From Pseudeuparius sepicola (Eukaryota > Arthropoda > Insecta > Coleoptera > Anthribidae): a DNA stretch of 64,000 bases. The translations under genes were made by a program, and so were the position numbers. The notes beneath the pieces are model-generated. The model was not told where the DNA came from and did not search any database. It saw only the letters and a program-made list of their open reading frames with translations. The stretch lies in contig OY987301.1 in NCBI GenBank assembly GCA_963920635.1, positions 53,822,560 through 53,886,559 on the forward strand, written 5' to 3'. How positions within the stretch are numbered: position 1 is the first letter of the stretch; each line of letters starts with the position of its first letter. Below are positions 21,147 to 31,940 of the stretch, one piece after another.

Positions 21147-23600
21147 TGGACTTCGGGGTTGGGAAGGGATATTTTTTCGTCAGGCAGTTTTTTTATGTTT
21201 CTGAGACTCTTTTGAACGTCCTTGTGAAAACGGCGAAAATCGGACCAGAAACAAAAGGGGTACAGGGGGTAGTTTTGTCAGGTAAATTTTTTCAACCGCG
21301 AATTGGTGCGTATGGGTTAATTTTGACCGTCCTTGCTGAAAACGGCGAGGATTCAACAAAAAACAACTTCAGGGGTGGGAAGGGGTAGTTTTTTGTCAGG
21401 CAGTTTTTTTATTTCTGAGACGGACTTTTTTAACATCCTTGTGAAAACGGCGACAATCGGACCAGAAACAATGGAGTTATCATTTTTTTCCGTAAAGGGA
21501 TGCGGGGGGTAGTTTTGTCCGGCAATTTTTTTCAACCGCGGATTGGTGCTTCTGGAATAATTTTGAACGTCCTTGCTAAAAATGGCGTGGATCCGACCAA
21601 AAACAACTTCGGGGGTGGGAAGGGGTAGTTTTTTTCCGGCAGTTTTTTTTATTTCTGAGATTGACTTTTTTTAACATCCTTGTGAAAACGGCGAAAATCG
21701 GACCAGAAACAATGGAGTTATTATTTTTTTCCGTAAAGGGATGCAGGGGGTAGTTTCGTCCGGCAATTTTTTTCAACCGCGGATTGTTGCTTCTGGAATA
21801 ATTTTGATTGTCCTTGCTTAAAATGGCGAGGAGTCGACCAAAAACAACTTGGGGGGTGGGAAGGGGTAGTTTTTTGTCAGGCAGTTTTTTATGCTTCTGA
21901 GACTCTTTTGAACGTCCTTGTGAAAACGGCGAAAATCGGACCAGAAACAATGGAGTTATCAATTTTTTTCCCTAAAGGGGTACAGGGGGTAGTTTCGTCA
22001 GGTAAATTTTTTCAACCGCGGATTGGTGCGTATGGGTTAATTTTGATCGTCCTTGCTGAAAATGGCGAGGATCCGACCAAAAACAACTTCGGGGGTGCTA
22101 AGGGGTAGTTTTTTTTGCGGCAGTTTTTTTTATTTCTGAGATTGACTTTTTTTAACATCCTTGTGAAAACGGCGGAAATCGGACCAGAAACAATGGAGTT
22201 ATCATTTTTTTCCGTAAAGGGATGCAGGGGGTAGTTTAGTCCGGCAATTTTTTTAAACCGCGGATTGGTGCTTCTGGAATAATTTTGAACGTCCTTGCTA
22301 AAAATGGCGAGGATCCGACCAAAAACAACTTCGGGGGTGGGAAGGGGTAGTTTTTTTCCGGCAGTTTTTTTTTATTTCTGAGATTGACTTTTTTTAACAT
22401 CCTTGTGAAAACGGCGAAAATCGGACCAGAAAAAATGGAGTTATCATTTTTTTTTCCTAAAGGGATGCAGGAGGTAGTTTTGTCCGGCAATTTTTTTCAA
22501 CCGCGGATTGGTTCTTCTGGAATAATTTTGAACGTCCTTGCTAAAAATGGCGAGGAACCGACCAAAAACAACTTCGGAGGTGGGAAGGGGTAGTTTTTTG
22601 TCAGGCAGTTTTTTATGCTTCTGAGACTCTTTTGAACGTCCTTGTGAAAACGGCGAAAATCGGACCAGAAACAATGGAGTTATCATTTTTTTCCTAAAGG
22701 GATGCAGGGGGTAGTTTTGTCCGGCAATTTTTTTCAACCGCGAATTGGTGCTTCTGGAATAATTTTGAACGTCCTTGCTAAAAATGGCGAGGATCCGACC
22801 AAAAACAACTTCGGGGGTGGGAAGGGGTAGTTTTTTTCCGGCAGTTTTTTTTTATTTCTGAGACTGACTTTTTTAACATCCTTGTGAAAACGGCGAAAAT
22901 CGGACAAGAAACAATGGAGTTATCATTTTTTTCCTAAAGGGATGCAGGGGGTAGTTTTGTCCGGCAATTTTTTTCATCCGCGGATTGGTGCTTCTAGAAT
23001 AATTTTGAACGTCCTTGCTAAAAATGGCGAGGATCCGACCAAAAACAACGTCGGGGCTGGGAAGGGGTAGTTTTTTCCGGCAGTTTTTTTTTTATTTCTG
23101 AGACTGACTTTTTTAACATCCTTGTGAAAACTGCGAAAATCTGACCAGAAACAATGGAGTTATCATTTTTTTTTCCTAAAGGGATGCAGGAGGTAGTTTT
23201 GTCCGGCAATTTTTTTCAACCGCGGATTGGTTCTTCTGGAATCATTTTGAACGTCCTTGCTAAAAATGGCGAGGATCCGACCAAAAACAACTTCGGGGGT
23301 GGGAAGGGGTAGTTTTTTCCGGCAGTTTTTTTTTTATTTCTGAGACTGACTTTTTTAACATCCTTGTGAAAACGGCGAAAATCGGACCAGAAACAATGGA
23401 ACTATGATTTTTTTTCCCTAAAGTGATGCAGGGGGTAGTTTTGTCCGGCAATTTTTTTCAACCGCGGATTGGTGCTTCTGGAATAATTTTGAACGTCCTT
23501 GCTAAAAATGGCGAGGATCTGACCAAAAACAACTTCGGGGATGGGAAGGGGTAGTTTTTTCCCGCAGTTTTTTATTTCTGAGACTTTTTGAACGCCCTAC
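21147..23600 (-). repeat. satellite block 2, about 240-bp units, minus orientation
   Basis: About 10 tandem units with the same sequence as block 1 read on the opposite strand. Some units carry a variant half with GACTCTTTTGAACGTCC in place of the usual segment; that variant also occurs once in block 1 near 20590, indicating exchange or common origin of the blocks. Confidence 0.95.
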
Positions 23601-23977
23601 TGGAGGTATGAAGTTATTTCGCTAAAGGGATGCAGGGAGTAGTTTTTGGCAGACAATTTTCTCCAATCGCGGATTGGTGCATCTGGAATAAATCTAATAA
23701 TTTCAAATTGTGTCTGCCGTATTATTAATACTCGTATACCGGCTATTCCTTCTATCACAGACCTATATAGCTTCTTTCCACATGTTCTTGCACTGACAAC
23801 GTTGCAGCGTTTTTTATGGGATAGGTGCTTTCAAGGCCACTGAATTATTGTCGTCAGGCCCGCCGATTATATTTTTATTCGAATTTCCCGCATGCGGCGC
23901 CCTCTATTGGTGCCAGCTCAAACAATTGGGTCCCCAGGCCCCAGGCACTGTCTGTAGCGAAGCTATATATGTCTGTG

Positions 23978-25692
23978 CTAATACAGACCGGGCACACATG
24001 AGAGGAATGAGAAAACCTAACAAGTTTAAAGCCTCTAAGGCTCTGGAAAGTGCAACAATAGATGAGAGATAAGGACCTAGGTTAGGCCACCAGCGTGGTT
24101 CGGCACGAAGAGAACCACGGAACCCCCAAAATGGCCGGATATCCCCCCCAGGAAGCAGGCGCAGTCCGCTACAGCGGAGCGCCTAGCGATCGGTGATGAA
24201 ACCGAGTCCAGTCTCGGCCGCGAAACCAAAGGTCACGCGGAACCCAGCGCCGCAAGGAATATAAGCGTCTGTCCCCCGCCGACAGAGGGCGCCACACTAC
24301 CTTTAATAATTATTTGTTTGAATAGACCGTGGCTGGAGTGGTTGTTTTGTTACAGAATAGAAAGATGTTATAGTTTGTGGAGGACGCTGCCTCTCTTTTT
24401 GTTCTTCAGTTTGCTCAGGCGCCAGTTTTTTATAGTGGTATGCTCCACATGTCTTTTCTCGGATAGTTCAGTGAAGAAAAAAATTCCAAAGTTCGTTTAG
24501 CTATTTTGTTTTGTTTGTTCTGTTGGGACTAGGGAGTAAGTAACACAATAGACAAGTTTTTACAATTTATTTACCAATATTACCTACGTAGAACACGATA
24601 CCAGTTTATTATTCTCAATAGATAAACAATAGGTACTTGAAAATCAACAACAAAAGAGTAAAATAATTCTTACAAAATCATACACTACAATTAAAGTTAA
24701 CCTGTGCCATAACGAGAAAAATTTATTATTGAAGCGAAATAATTATTATATACATACACCTGTGAACAAATGAATATTATTAATAATTTTTGTATTCGCG
24801 GCAACAGAAAGTCTAATCTGTAAGACGGTACTAGGCATAGGAAATGTGACTGAGACAACTAAATAATCTGACTAGTATATAGAAACGGTGGTCTAACAAC
24901 ACGGCGCGTAATAATTATGAAATGATGGAAAATGAGAGAAAATCGGAAAATTGTGAAATCTACGGTTATAGGTTATAAGCAAGAAACTCTCTCCGTATCA
25001 AACAATGTGGCACATAACACTTTACTATAGGTCTTTAGGTGACGGCGGCAGATTTTAGAAAAGAAAATTAGATAAAACGGATTCAGTGCCCCCTCTGACA
25101 AGCGCGGTTTATTATTTCTTTAATTCCCAGTATTTCTAGAAGGACCTGGCCTCTTGTCTAGCGGTACCAAAAATTGGCACTCAATGAGCAATGGCCGGCA
25201 GTTAAACCTGATATCACCTTTTTATAAATAATAATGTTTAGTCAAAAGAAAATACCTTGGGCACTATAGCAAAATGAAATGGTTATTTATACTGTATACT
25301 GTTAAATCGGCGGTCGATCAAAATCTGATGAATTCGTATTTTTCGGCTCCTTTTTTATACCAGAGTCCGGCCGGGCTGGTGGGGTCGGAAAAAAGAGCCC
25401 GGTTGCTATGCCGGCATCGAGACTTGGTGCGGTGCGAAATAAATAAAAAACTAGAAAAATCTCCTACTCCAATAGCCGGCGATGTGACGCAGCTTCCGGT
25501 ACTAAGACTAAATAGTATGGATAAATTGAATCGGTTTTCCAAAAACAAACGCGTCTCTAGCCCTAAAAATAATGATTATTTCCTACTAAATATATTTTAC
25601 AAAAGTAATTGCCCGCCTAAAATCAATAGCGACTTTTAAAACACGGTATGTAAAATACGAAAATCGGAAAATAAGATTTTGTTCAAATTAAT
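23978..25692. other. unclassified part of insertion H
   Basis: A GC-rich stretch at about 24000-24300 is followed by AT-rich DNA. An open frame of 121 codons at 25274-25639 has no recognised domain, and I do not call it a gene. No tRNA, LTR or TIR structure was seen. Confidence 0.4.
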
Positions 25693-25702
25693 AGTTATTT
25701 AT

Positions 25703-25818
25703 GTACCAAGGCACTGAAGTTCAACTTTTTATGACTCATGTGGAGTTTAGTTGCTGAGGCCTCTGGCCGAGGCAAATAAACCACATGAGTCATAAAAAGA
25801 ACTTCAGTGCCGAGGTAC
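25703..25818 (-). repeat. long hairpin of the 5S-containing repeat, copy 2
   Basis: About 40-bp arms beginning GTACC and meeting at ATGACTCATGTGG, with a spacer that contains the GC-rich palindrome GGCCTCTGGCCGAGGC. It matches the hairpin at 4054-4169. Confidence 0.75.
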
Positions 25819-25879
25819 ATATTATATTTTTCTTGAAATCGGAAAAAAAATGTTTTATTAGGCAAGAAAATAATAATAA

Positions 25880-25937
25880 GGGATCACCCGTCCACGAACC
25901 GACTACGCGCGGCGTTGCTTGACTTTACCGATCGCTC
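25880..25937 (-). promoter_or_regulatory. 5S-rRNA-derived internal promoter block, copy 2
   Basis: On the minus strand GATCGGTAAAGTCAAGCAAC, then GCCGCGCGTAGTCGG and GACGGGTGATCCC align without gaps to the 5S rRNA internal control region. I count roughly 30 identities in 44 positions against an insect-type 5S sequence from memory. Confidence 0.75.
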
Positions 25938-26213
25938 TACCTAGCACAAGCATAATGATGTACGGCACCTTCTGACAGAAAAACCAAACTGCTGCTTCTT
26001 GTGCAGCTTACACAACAAATCTATGGTTTTTCAAATTTACTAAAATATGTATACTGAAGGATTGCGCTTCTATAGGAAACAATTTCGCAATGTGTACGAA
26101 AAGTTAAATGAGCCTTTATCGGCCGGGTTTTGAATATTTGGTCACTTTTGACGGGCGATTTCTCCGCGTCTGACGTTTGATGTTTACATTTCGCCAAGGC
26201 CTACTTATTGAAA

Positions 26214-26250
26214 AAATCGTACAATAATGGGCTACATTATTGTACGATTT
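26214..26250. repeat. perfect short hairpin
   Basis: AAATCGTACAATAATG and its exact inverse flank a 5-nt loop (GGCTA). The other copy of the repeat has only one arm, so this was formed or lost after the copies separated. Confidence 0.8.
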
Positions 26251-26430
26251 CTGTGCTTTTAATGACGATTTTGGGACATTTTAATGCCGATTTCAAGAAA
26301 AATATATTACTTGCTTTTTATGCATTTATCTAGCCGGTGAAAATAATAAAAACTACTCGGCGCGGTGCGGTCGGCAGAAAAAATTAAAAATACGTTCCTT
26401 TCTAGTAAAAAAAAATAACGAACTTCTTTA

Positions 26431-27089
26431 CATTATTGAAGACTGGTACACGATTTTGCCTCTGAAATTTTTTATTTTCAAAATAAGAAAGTTGCAATTC
26501 TCTCTTAATTAAAGCTATAGCATCCATCATGTTTGGTGAATTGCTAGCACGAATTAGTTGCCCTATTCTTGGTTCTAGACCTGTAAAAACTGTATTTAAA
26601 CACATGCTATCGATTAATGTAGCTTGCGCCTCTTTTTGTTCTAGAGTGAGAAGGCTTTGTTTCCCTATTGCGGCATACATTTTTGAGTAGTGAGTTTGAA
26701 CTCTGCCTACAAAAGTCAAAGCACTTTCATTTTGGGATTGACACATTCTTTGTAAATCTTGAATTAATGAAGTTAGATCGCGAGGATCTCCGAAATGAAC
26801 GTTAAGTAATTGTTTGATTTCGCGCCAGGTACTCAAATTGATGAGTTGGGCTGCACGTCCCTTTAATTGGTTTTTTATTTTTATTACTAGTAAAATAGCT
26901 TGATCGCCAACAGTCATTTGCATGGCCCTATCACATGCAATAATAAAGGTATTTAAATTTATTTGATCCCCATCGTATTCAGGGATGATAGAAAATATTT
27001 CGCTTAATTTAAATGGTAGGTACTTCGTGGTTATTTGAAGCGTTTGCTTCATTGTTTACATTAGAATTTATAGCTTCGTTATTCGGCAT
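26431..27089 (-). pseudogene. gag: Gypsy A gag, N-terminal part
   Basis: The ATG at 27089 opens MPNNEAINSNVNNEANASNN as in Gypsy B. A small frame change near 27040 breaks the next codons, then the frame resumes with PFKLSEIFSIIPEYDGD and runs through the capsid-like region to PVFNN, where insertion H cuts it. Two residues of the RDLSTWREIK segment are missing relative to B. Gag would assemble particles; this copy cannot. Confidence 0.85.
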
Positions 27090-27414
27090 GTTGAAATGAA
27101 AAAGTTATATAGTTTATAACGTAAAAAGGTTCAATATATCAACGTAGAAAGTTCAAAATTCACACAAAAATTCACTTCAAGTTTTTCACTTTAGTTTTTC
27201 ACAATAGTAGTGACTTCATGCTCGTTGGATGTCGTTGATGCTGCTGTTGCTGCTGGATGCTGGCCTCAGGAGACTGTCCTTCTCAGTGCCTCCGGATCTC
27301 CCTGTTGAAGACCCTTTTCAGCTGGCTCCAATCGTAGTGGTGTGGTGACCCCCGAGGAGACTGTTCTTCTAAGTGCCTCCGGATCTCCCTCGTTGAAGAC
27401 CCTTTTATCGAGGA
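27090..27414 (-). other. 5' leader of Gypsy A with internal duplication
   Basis: It contains two copies of a segment of about 100 bp built around CCGGATCTCCCT..GTTGAAGACCC and GGAGACTGT. The same duplication is present in Gypsy B (50108-50300), so it is ancestral to both. It may hold packaging or splice-donor signals, which I cannot show. Confidence 0.6.
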
Positions 27415-27431
27415 TCCCACTTCTGACACCA
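27415..27431 (-). promoter_or_regulatory. primer-binding site of Gypsy A (tRNA-Leu type)
   Basis: TGGTGTCAGAAGTGGGA on the minus strand lies 3 nt after the LTR end and is complementary to the CCCACTTCTGACACCA 3' end of an insect leucine tRNA. Confidence 0.8.
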
Positions 27432-27434
27432 AAT

Positions 27435-27847
27435 TGTCACGAGCGACGTGAAGACGAAGACTTTTTAAAAAAACTTTTATTTGGGTAACGCGAGTTACAG
27501 AGTTTCGGCTTAGACTACAGACAAGACTAGAATTGACACTCTTACTTTACTAGGTCCTATTTATACAGATCTGTTATGCTGAGGTGTTGTGGTTCTCATG
27601 GGAAAAGAATATAAAGACAAAGGGAAGATCAAATTCTGCAATTCTTGCAGTAAGCAAGTTTTAACAATACTCAAAAGGAATATGATATGTTCTAGTAATC
27701 ATTCTAGAACAATATACAATGGAAAATGATATCTTTGTAGTAAGCATCTTGAACAATAGAGGATGAGAACATAATATCCAACAGTAAACAGAATCAAGGA
27801 TAAAAACAAGGTTATGATCAAGGTGATGCTTGAGGTCGGATATAACA
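27435..27847 (-). repeat. 5' LTR of Gypsy A
   Basis: 413 bp from TGTTATATCC to CTCGTGACA on the minus strand, close to the B LTR (414 bp). It carries a TATAAATA box and an AATAAA signal. Confidence 0.9.
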
Positions 27848-27995
27848 TATATTATTAAATAATAAGCAAATTATTTTTTAAGTCTTGAGCTTTGTTTATT
27901 AATTCAGCTGTCTCTTATAAACAACAACGTTCTTCCTCTGTTTATTCTCTAACCTATTCTAAATAATAACTCATATACCAGGTGTATATGTTACA
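27848..27995 (-). repeat. proximal part of the 3' LTR of Gypsy C
   Basis: It matches the 5' LTR of C (46262-46424) and follows a CAGGGAAGA purine tract. It breaks off where Gypsy A is inserted and continues at 8680-8704. Confidence 0.85.
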
Positions 27996-28075
27996 TCTTC
28001 CCTGTTTTACAAAAAAAATTAATTTTTTTAATTATACAAACTTAATCACGATATCTTATGGGTTTTGTAACAATC

Positions 28076-28480
28076 CTACCTGATTATTACATTAGAGGAC
28101 ACATTATCATTAGCACTATTTAGTGCTGGTACACTAGTGGTTACAACAGTTTCTGGTTTATTAATATAATTGTTGGGAACGGTCATTATAGGGCTGGGTT
28201 CACTATGGGTGTTGTCTATTTGCTGATCAAAATTATTTGATTTTTGTGATGGAAGTGAGTTAGGTGACGGCTTAATGAAAGAGTTTCTGCTTAAAAAAAT
28301 TTCCAAACTCATCAAGTAAGATCTAAGAGTTTTATTGATACCTACTACTTCTCCTTGAAACCAATTTCTACATTTTTCTTTTTGGAAAATAATATTGTCG
28401 CCTAAATTAAAATTATTACGTTTTTGTGAATGTAAATTAAAGTGCTTCTGTGTTCTTTTCTTATAGCAATTCAATTTCTC
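28076..28480 (-). pseudogene. pol: Gypsy C Pol C-terminus
   Basis: The frame contains NLGDNIIFQKE and WFQGEVVGINKTLRSYLMSLE, the small beta domain found after the integrase core in this Gypsy group, followed by a Ser/Pro/Asn-rich tail. It ends just before the 3' LTR. Confidence 0.65.
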
Positions 28481-28599
28481 TAAGTTATATTGAGGACATT
28501 TATTTAATATACCTACTTGATGTCACACGCAAGGTAGTTTGTTATGTTATTTAAAAGTTCGGAAGGAGTTACCTTCAATCCAGTCAAAGGAGTTGTTCT

Positions 28600-29141
28600 A
28601 TATTCTAAAAGTGCCAAATAAATGTCACTATTAGTTTCAGCACATTTTCTTAACCAATTCTTACAGCTCTTTCAGCTAAACCATTGGATAGAGGATACTT
28701 TGGAATAGACGTTACGATTTTAAAATCCCAATATTTTGCAAAATTTTTAAATTTTATACTGTTGTAAAGGTTATTATCTGCTATAAGAATGGTTGGAATA
28801 ACATGTACTGAAAATACTGCTTTTAAGTAATGTATTAGTTCAGAGGCACTTTTTGATTTTAATTGTCGCATTTCTATCCAGTTACTGAAATAATCTATGA
28901 ATATTAAAAAACATTAAAAGTTCATGATTTGAAGTAATTTTGCTTTTATCTGGCCACCCAGTTTTACAAAAGTTTAATATCGAGGATAATTGTTTCTAAT
29001 TTTTAGTAGCAATTTTAAATTCATTAAGTGTTCTTTCTGAAATTGTTAACTGTATTTCTAGCGAATGAACGACAATATTCAAATCTTCATTTTTAGCATT
29101 GTCTTTATATAGGATCTAGATAGCATGTCAGCTATATACAT
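28600..29141 (-). pseudogene. pol: Gypsy C Pol: RNase H end and integrase core
   Basis: The minus strand reads IADMLSRSYIKDN near 29085-29141 (the end of RNase H), then broken frames, then an integrase stretch with LIADNNLYNSIKF and YPLSNGLAERAV (28650-28871), giving the second Asp and the Glu of the DDE triad. The HHCC finger was not recognised. Decayed. Confidence 0.75.
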
Positions 29142-29796
29142 ACAGGATGATTTTTTTAGGTCTACCACCGCGATTTTCTCGCTCATTTTGCTTCCTACAA
29201 AAAAATCGTAAGAAACAAAAATGTGGCAATTTTGGACAGCTAAGTGGTGCTGCGAAAGAAATCGGCATCCATGGCCAACTTGTCGCGCAATATTAAAAAA
29301 ACCTCAAATTGAGCAAAACTATTAATGGCCGTGGACTTTATTTTAAGAGACAGAGGAAAACTTTTATATTGAAAATTATCCACCCAGGTGCTGAGATAGT
29401 TTCAGCAAATTACACAGGGTCTTCGGTTCTCTTGAGACCATCAAAATTTTTTTTCGATTTTAGGTTTTTTTAGTACACCGCGAAAAGTTGGGTATGGGGG
29501 CCCATTCCTTTTTCAATGCCGCCTCGTTGACCAAAATTGCCATAATTTGTTTTCTTACGTATTTTCTGTGCGGCCCAAAATAAGCGAGAAAATCGCTTAA
29601 TAAGAAATAAACAAAAAAAATGCATAGCCTCAAGAGAGCCGAAGACCCTGTGTAATTTTCTGAAACTATCTGAGTACCCTTTTGCATAAAGCTTCTTAGT
29701 GCCATCAATTTTCAATATAAATTTTTTCTCTGTCTCTTAAAATAAACATTCTACGGCCATTAATAGTTTTGCTCAATTTGAGGTTTTTTTAATATT
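29142..29796. mobile_element. fold-back element remnant I inside Gypsy C pol
   Basis: Two inverted arms of about 155-168 bp (29289-29443 and 29629-29796) flank a centre whose own sequence is an inverted, diverged copy of the 29142-29288 segment. The left edge starts TACAGGATG, like the TACAGGGTG ends of elements E and F. It replaces most of RNase H, so insertion came with a deletion. Confidence 0.65.
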
Positions 29797-30165
29797 AAAA
29801 TCATATCATGTTCTTCTTCTGTCGATCCAGCTATTATAAAATCATCGAAATAAATTCCTATACCAATGTCCCCAAACATTTTTTCATTTATGCTTTGAAA
29901 CACTTCTGGACTTACATTTAGACCAAATGGGAGTCTTTGAAAACAGTATTTACCGAATGGAGTTATAAATCTTGTATATTTCATACTATTACTATCTAAC
30001 GGAACATGATGAAATCCTTCTTTTAAGTCAAGTACCGAAAACAGAGCTTTACCTTTCAATTTTAATGCCAAATCTTCAACAGTAGAGATTGGATATTGAT
30101 CTGGACGAATATTTTGATTTAAGTTTTATGCTTCATAGAATCAGGCATCCTACGATATGGGCTTA
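29797..30165 (-). pseudogene. pol: Gypsy C reverse transcriptase fragment
   Basis: It reads RPDQYPISTVEDLALKLKG, FSVLDLKEGFHHVPL, RLPFGLNVSPEVFQ and the catalytic YFDDFIIAG block. The RT entry lies near 30150 in another frame, just before element E. The catalytic Asp pair is kept. The thumb and RNase H are lost to element I. Confidence 0.8.
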
Positions 30166-30167
30166 TA

Positions 30168-31938
30168 CAGGGTGATTGACGTAAGTGGTTCATTAGAAGT
30201 TAACGGGGAAGGAGTGCGAATTTTAATTTAAAATTTTGGTTACTTATATTGTAAACTTTCTTTCTAAAATATTTTCAACTTCCGATCACTTCCGGTTATA
30301 CCGGAAGTTGATAGCAACATTGTTATTTCAAATAGAACACCCTATATATTATTACACCATTTGGTTCCCTATTAAATTCCAAATCTTTTTTCTGAATATA
30401 ATGTGTACCCTATTCCTAAACCCTTTTCGAGATTCTCGCAAATTTTTGATTTTTTTGAGTGTTGCAGCCATCAACCATAGTGATCATAACTTTGAAATTT
30501 ATGAATCTGGAAAACTGAAATTTTGTACTGTCGTAGGCGAAAGTCAACTTTATTAAATGGTCTGTTTGCCATTTCAAAATAGTGTACAGGGTGTTCGGGA
30601 AAAAATTCCCAATATCAACATCGAAAAATTGAAAAATCTCATTTTTTTCAAATGGAACCCATATTTTTTTATTGCACCATTGAAATGCCTGTGAAAAGAC
30701 AGTTCAAAAAGATATAACACACTATATGTCTAAATGAAGCGGTTGGTTCATTATTACGCAAAATACGTATTTTTGCTGCTCCATATCAAAAAACAACGGA
30801 CCTTTTCTAATAGGCGGCCATCGATTTTTCATTTGTGATTGTCATTTATTGTATTCCAAACAATAAAATATTAACTGTTGACAAGAATGGCTCAAATTAA
30901 CTATTCCAACGAAGATATTTTGAATATGTTTTACACTCATGGAGTGTAAAAGAATTTTAGAAAGAACAATTAATGAAAGGCATTTACATTTACCACCTTT
31001 GACGAAAAGAAAATTCAGAAACTTCCAACGAAATTTCATAGTCCATGGCAAGGTCCAAACAAAGAGAAGCAAATGTAAATACGAAACAGGTAAATAGCAT
31101 AATATGAATAAAGTGTTTTACTTATATTTAGTTTCTTGTTTTTTCTTCTAGTACCTATTGTTATGTAATTGTTAGTATTACTTAATTTTGTATTGTTGCT
31201 TCTCAGGGAAAAATATTATTAAATAGCCCTTAACCTTGTCATATAATTGCGTTATTTTATTTTCCATGGCCCCCTATAATGTGACGCTCCTTGAGAAATG
31301 GCATCTTTGATGATACAGAGCCGAAAAAATACGTATTTTGCGTAATAACGAAGCAATCGCTTCATTTAGACATAATAGTGTGTTATATCTTTTTGAACTC
31401 TCTTTTCACAAGTATTTCAATGGTGCAATAAAAAAATATGGGTTCCATTTGAAACAAATTTGATTTTTCAATTTTTCGATGTTGATATTGGGATTTTTTT
31501 CCCGAACACCCTGTCTAATATTTTGAAATGGCATACAGACCATTTAATAAAGTTGACTTTCGCCTACGACGGTCCAAAATTTCAGTTTTCCAGATTCATA
31601 AATTTCAAAGTTATGATCACTATGGTCGATGGCTGCAACACTCGAAAAAATCAAAAATTTGCGAGAATCTCGAAAAGGGTTAGGAATAGGGTACACATTA
31701 TATCCAGAAAAAAGATTTGGAATTTAATAGGGAACCAAATGGTGTAATACTATATAGGGTGTTCTATTTGAAATAACAATGTTGCTATCGACTTCCGGTA
31801 TAACCGGAAGTGATCGGAAGTTGAAAATATTTTAGAAAGAAAGTTTACAACCTGTTATATAAGTAACCAAAATTTCAAATTAAAATTCGCACTCCTTCCC
31901 CGTAAACTTCTAATGAACCACTTACGTGAATCACCCTG
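30168..31938. mobile_element. long-TIR DNA transposon E
   Basis: Inverted arms of about 605 bp (30168-30773 and 31326-31938) start with CAGGGTGATTGACGTAAGTG and are flanked by TA on both sides. The central 550 bp holds a short exon resembling the DUF4817 helix-turn-helix domain but no catalytic domain. TA target use fits the Tc1/mariner-IS630 group; that classification is inferred. It interrupts Gypsy C between protease and RT. Confidence 0.8.
30887..31096 (+). pseudogene. DUF4817-like helix-turn-helix exon in transposon E
   Basis: An ATG opens MAQINYSNEDILNMFYTHGV and hits a stop after 20 codons. Shifting the frame at that point continues CKRILERTINERHL, then PPLTKRKFRNFQRNF and VHGKVQTKR, which has the spacing of the DUF4817 domain common in insect transposase-like genes. 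It ends CAG followed by GTAAAT, a splice-donor-like site. Broken by the frameshift; resemblance is by pattern only. Confidence 0.5.
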
Positions 31939-31940
31939 TA

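Larger units (their letters stand above)
18022..23977. mobile_element. transposon G: terminal inverted repeats around inverted satellite arrays
   Basis: A perfect 28-bp inverted repeat starting CACAGACATATATAGCTTCG closes both ends (18022-18049 and 23950-23977). CTAATAC is repeated immediately outside (18015-18021 and 23978-23984), a 7-bp target duplication. The inside is mostly a 240-bp satellite in two blocks of opposite direction, a layout like Drosophila Foldback elements. Partial extra copies of the terminal motif lie at 18266 and 23756, both in plus direction. No transposase was seen. Superfamily unknown. Confidence 0.8.
25693..26303 (-). repeat. interspersed repeat with 5S-like block, copy 2
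   Basis: The reverse-strand counterpart of 3574-4187. The two copies align across the leader, 5S-like block, hairpin and tail, with substitutions and small indels. This copy contains an extra 37-bp perfect hairpin at 26214-26250. Confidence 0.75.
17698..26430. mobile_element. insertion H in the gag of Gypsy A
   Basis: Gypsy A gag stops being collinear with Gypsy B here and resumes on the far side. The 8-mer AATAATGT (minus strand) appears at both junctions, while B has it once, which suggests a target duplication. The ends show no inverted or long terminal repeats. Contents: an unclassified left flank, transposon G with the satellite blocks, an unclassified 1.7 kb and the second copy of the 5S-containing repeat. 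It may be a composite of several events. Confidence 0.55.
8705..27847 (-). mobile_element. Ty3/Gypsy element A with env (inserted in the LTR of C)
   Basis: LTRs at 8705-9075 and 27435-27847 enclose gag, pol and env on the minus strand. TATA flanks both ends (8701-8704 and 27848-27851), a 4-bp target duplication. The internal order and sequence follow Gypsy B at 49.7-57.9 kb closely. It is interrupted by an R4/Dong-like LINE in pol, a MITE in gag and insertion H of about 8.7 kb in gag. All genes are broken. Confidence 0.9.

Noticed and set aside
18885..23451. Many open frames of 60-130 codons inside the satellite, with repeated KKLPLPTPEVVFGRILAIFS-like text
   Set aside because: They are by-products of the 240-bp satellite read in various frames; starts and stops drift from unit to unit and no domain is present.
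18470..23600. CRISPR-like repeat array
   Set aside because: Units are contiguous satellite with no unique spacers, in a eukaryotic transposon-rich context.
25274..25639. 121-codon open frame
   Set aside because: No similarity recognised, no paralogue in the window, AT-rich non-coding context.
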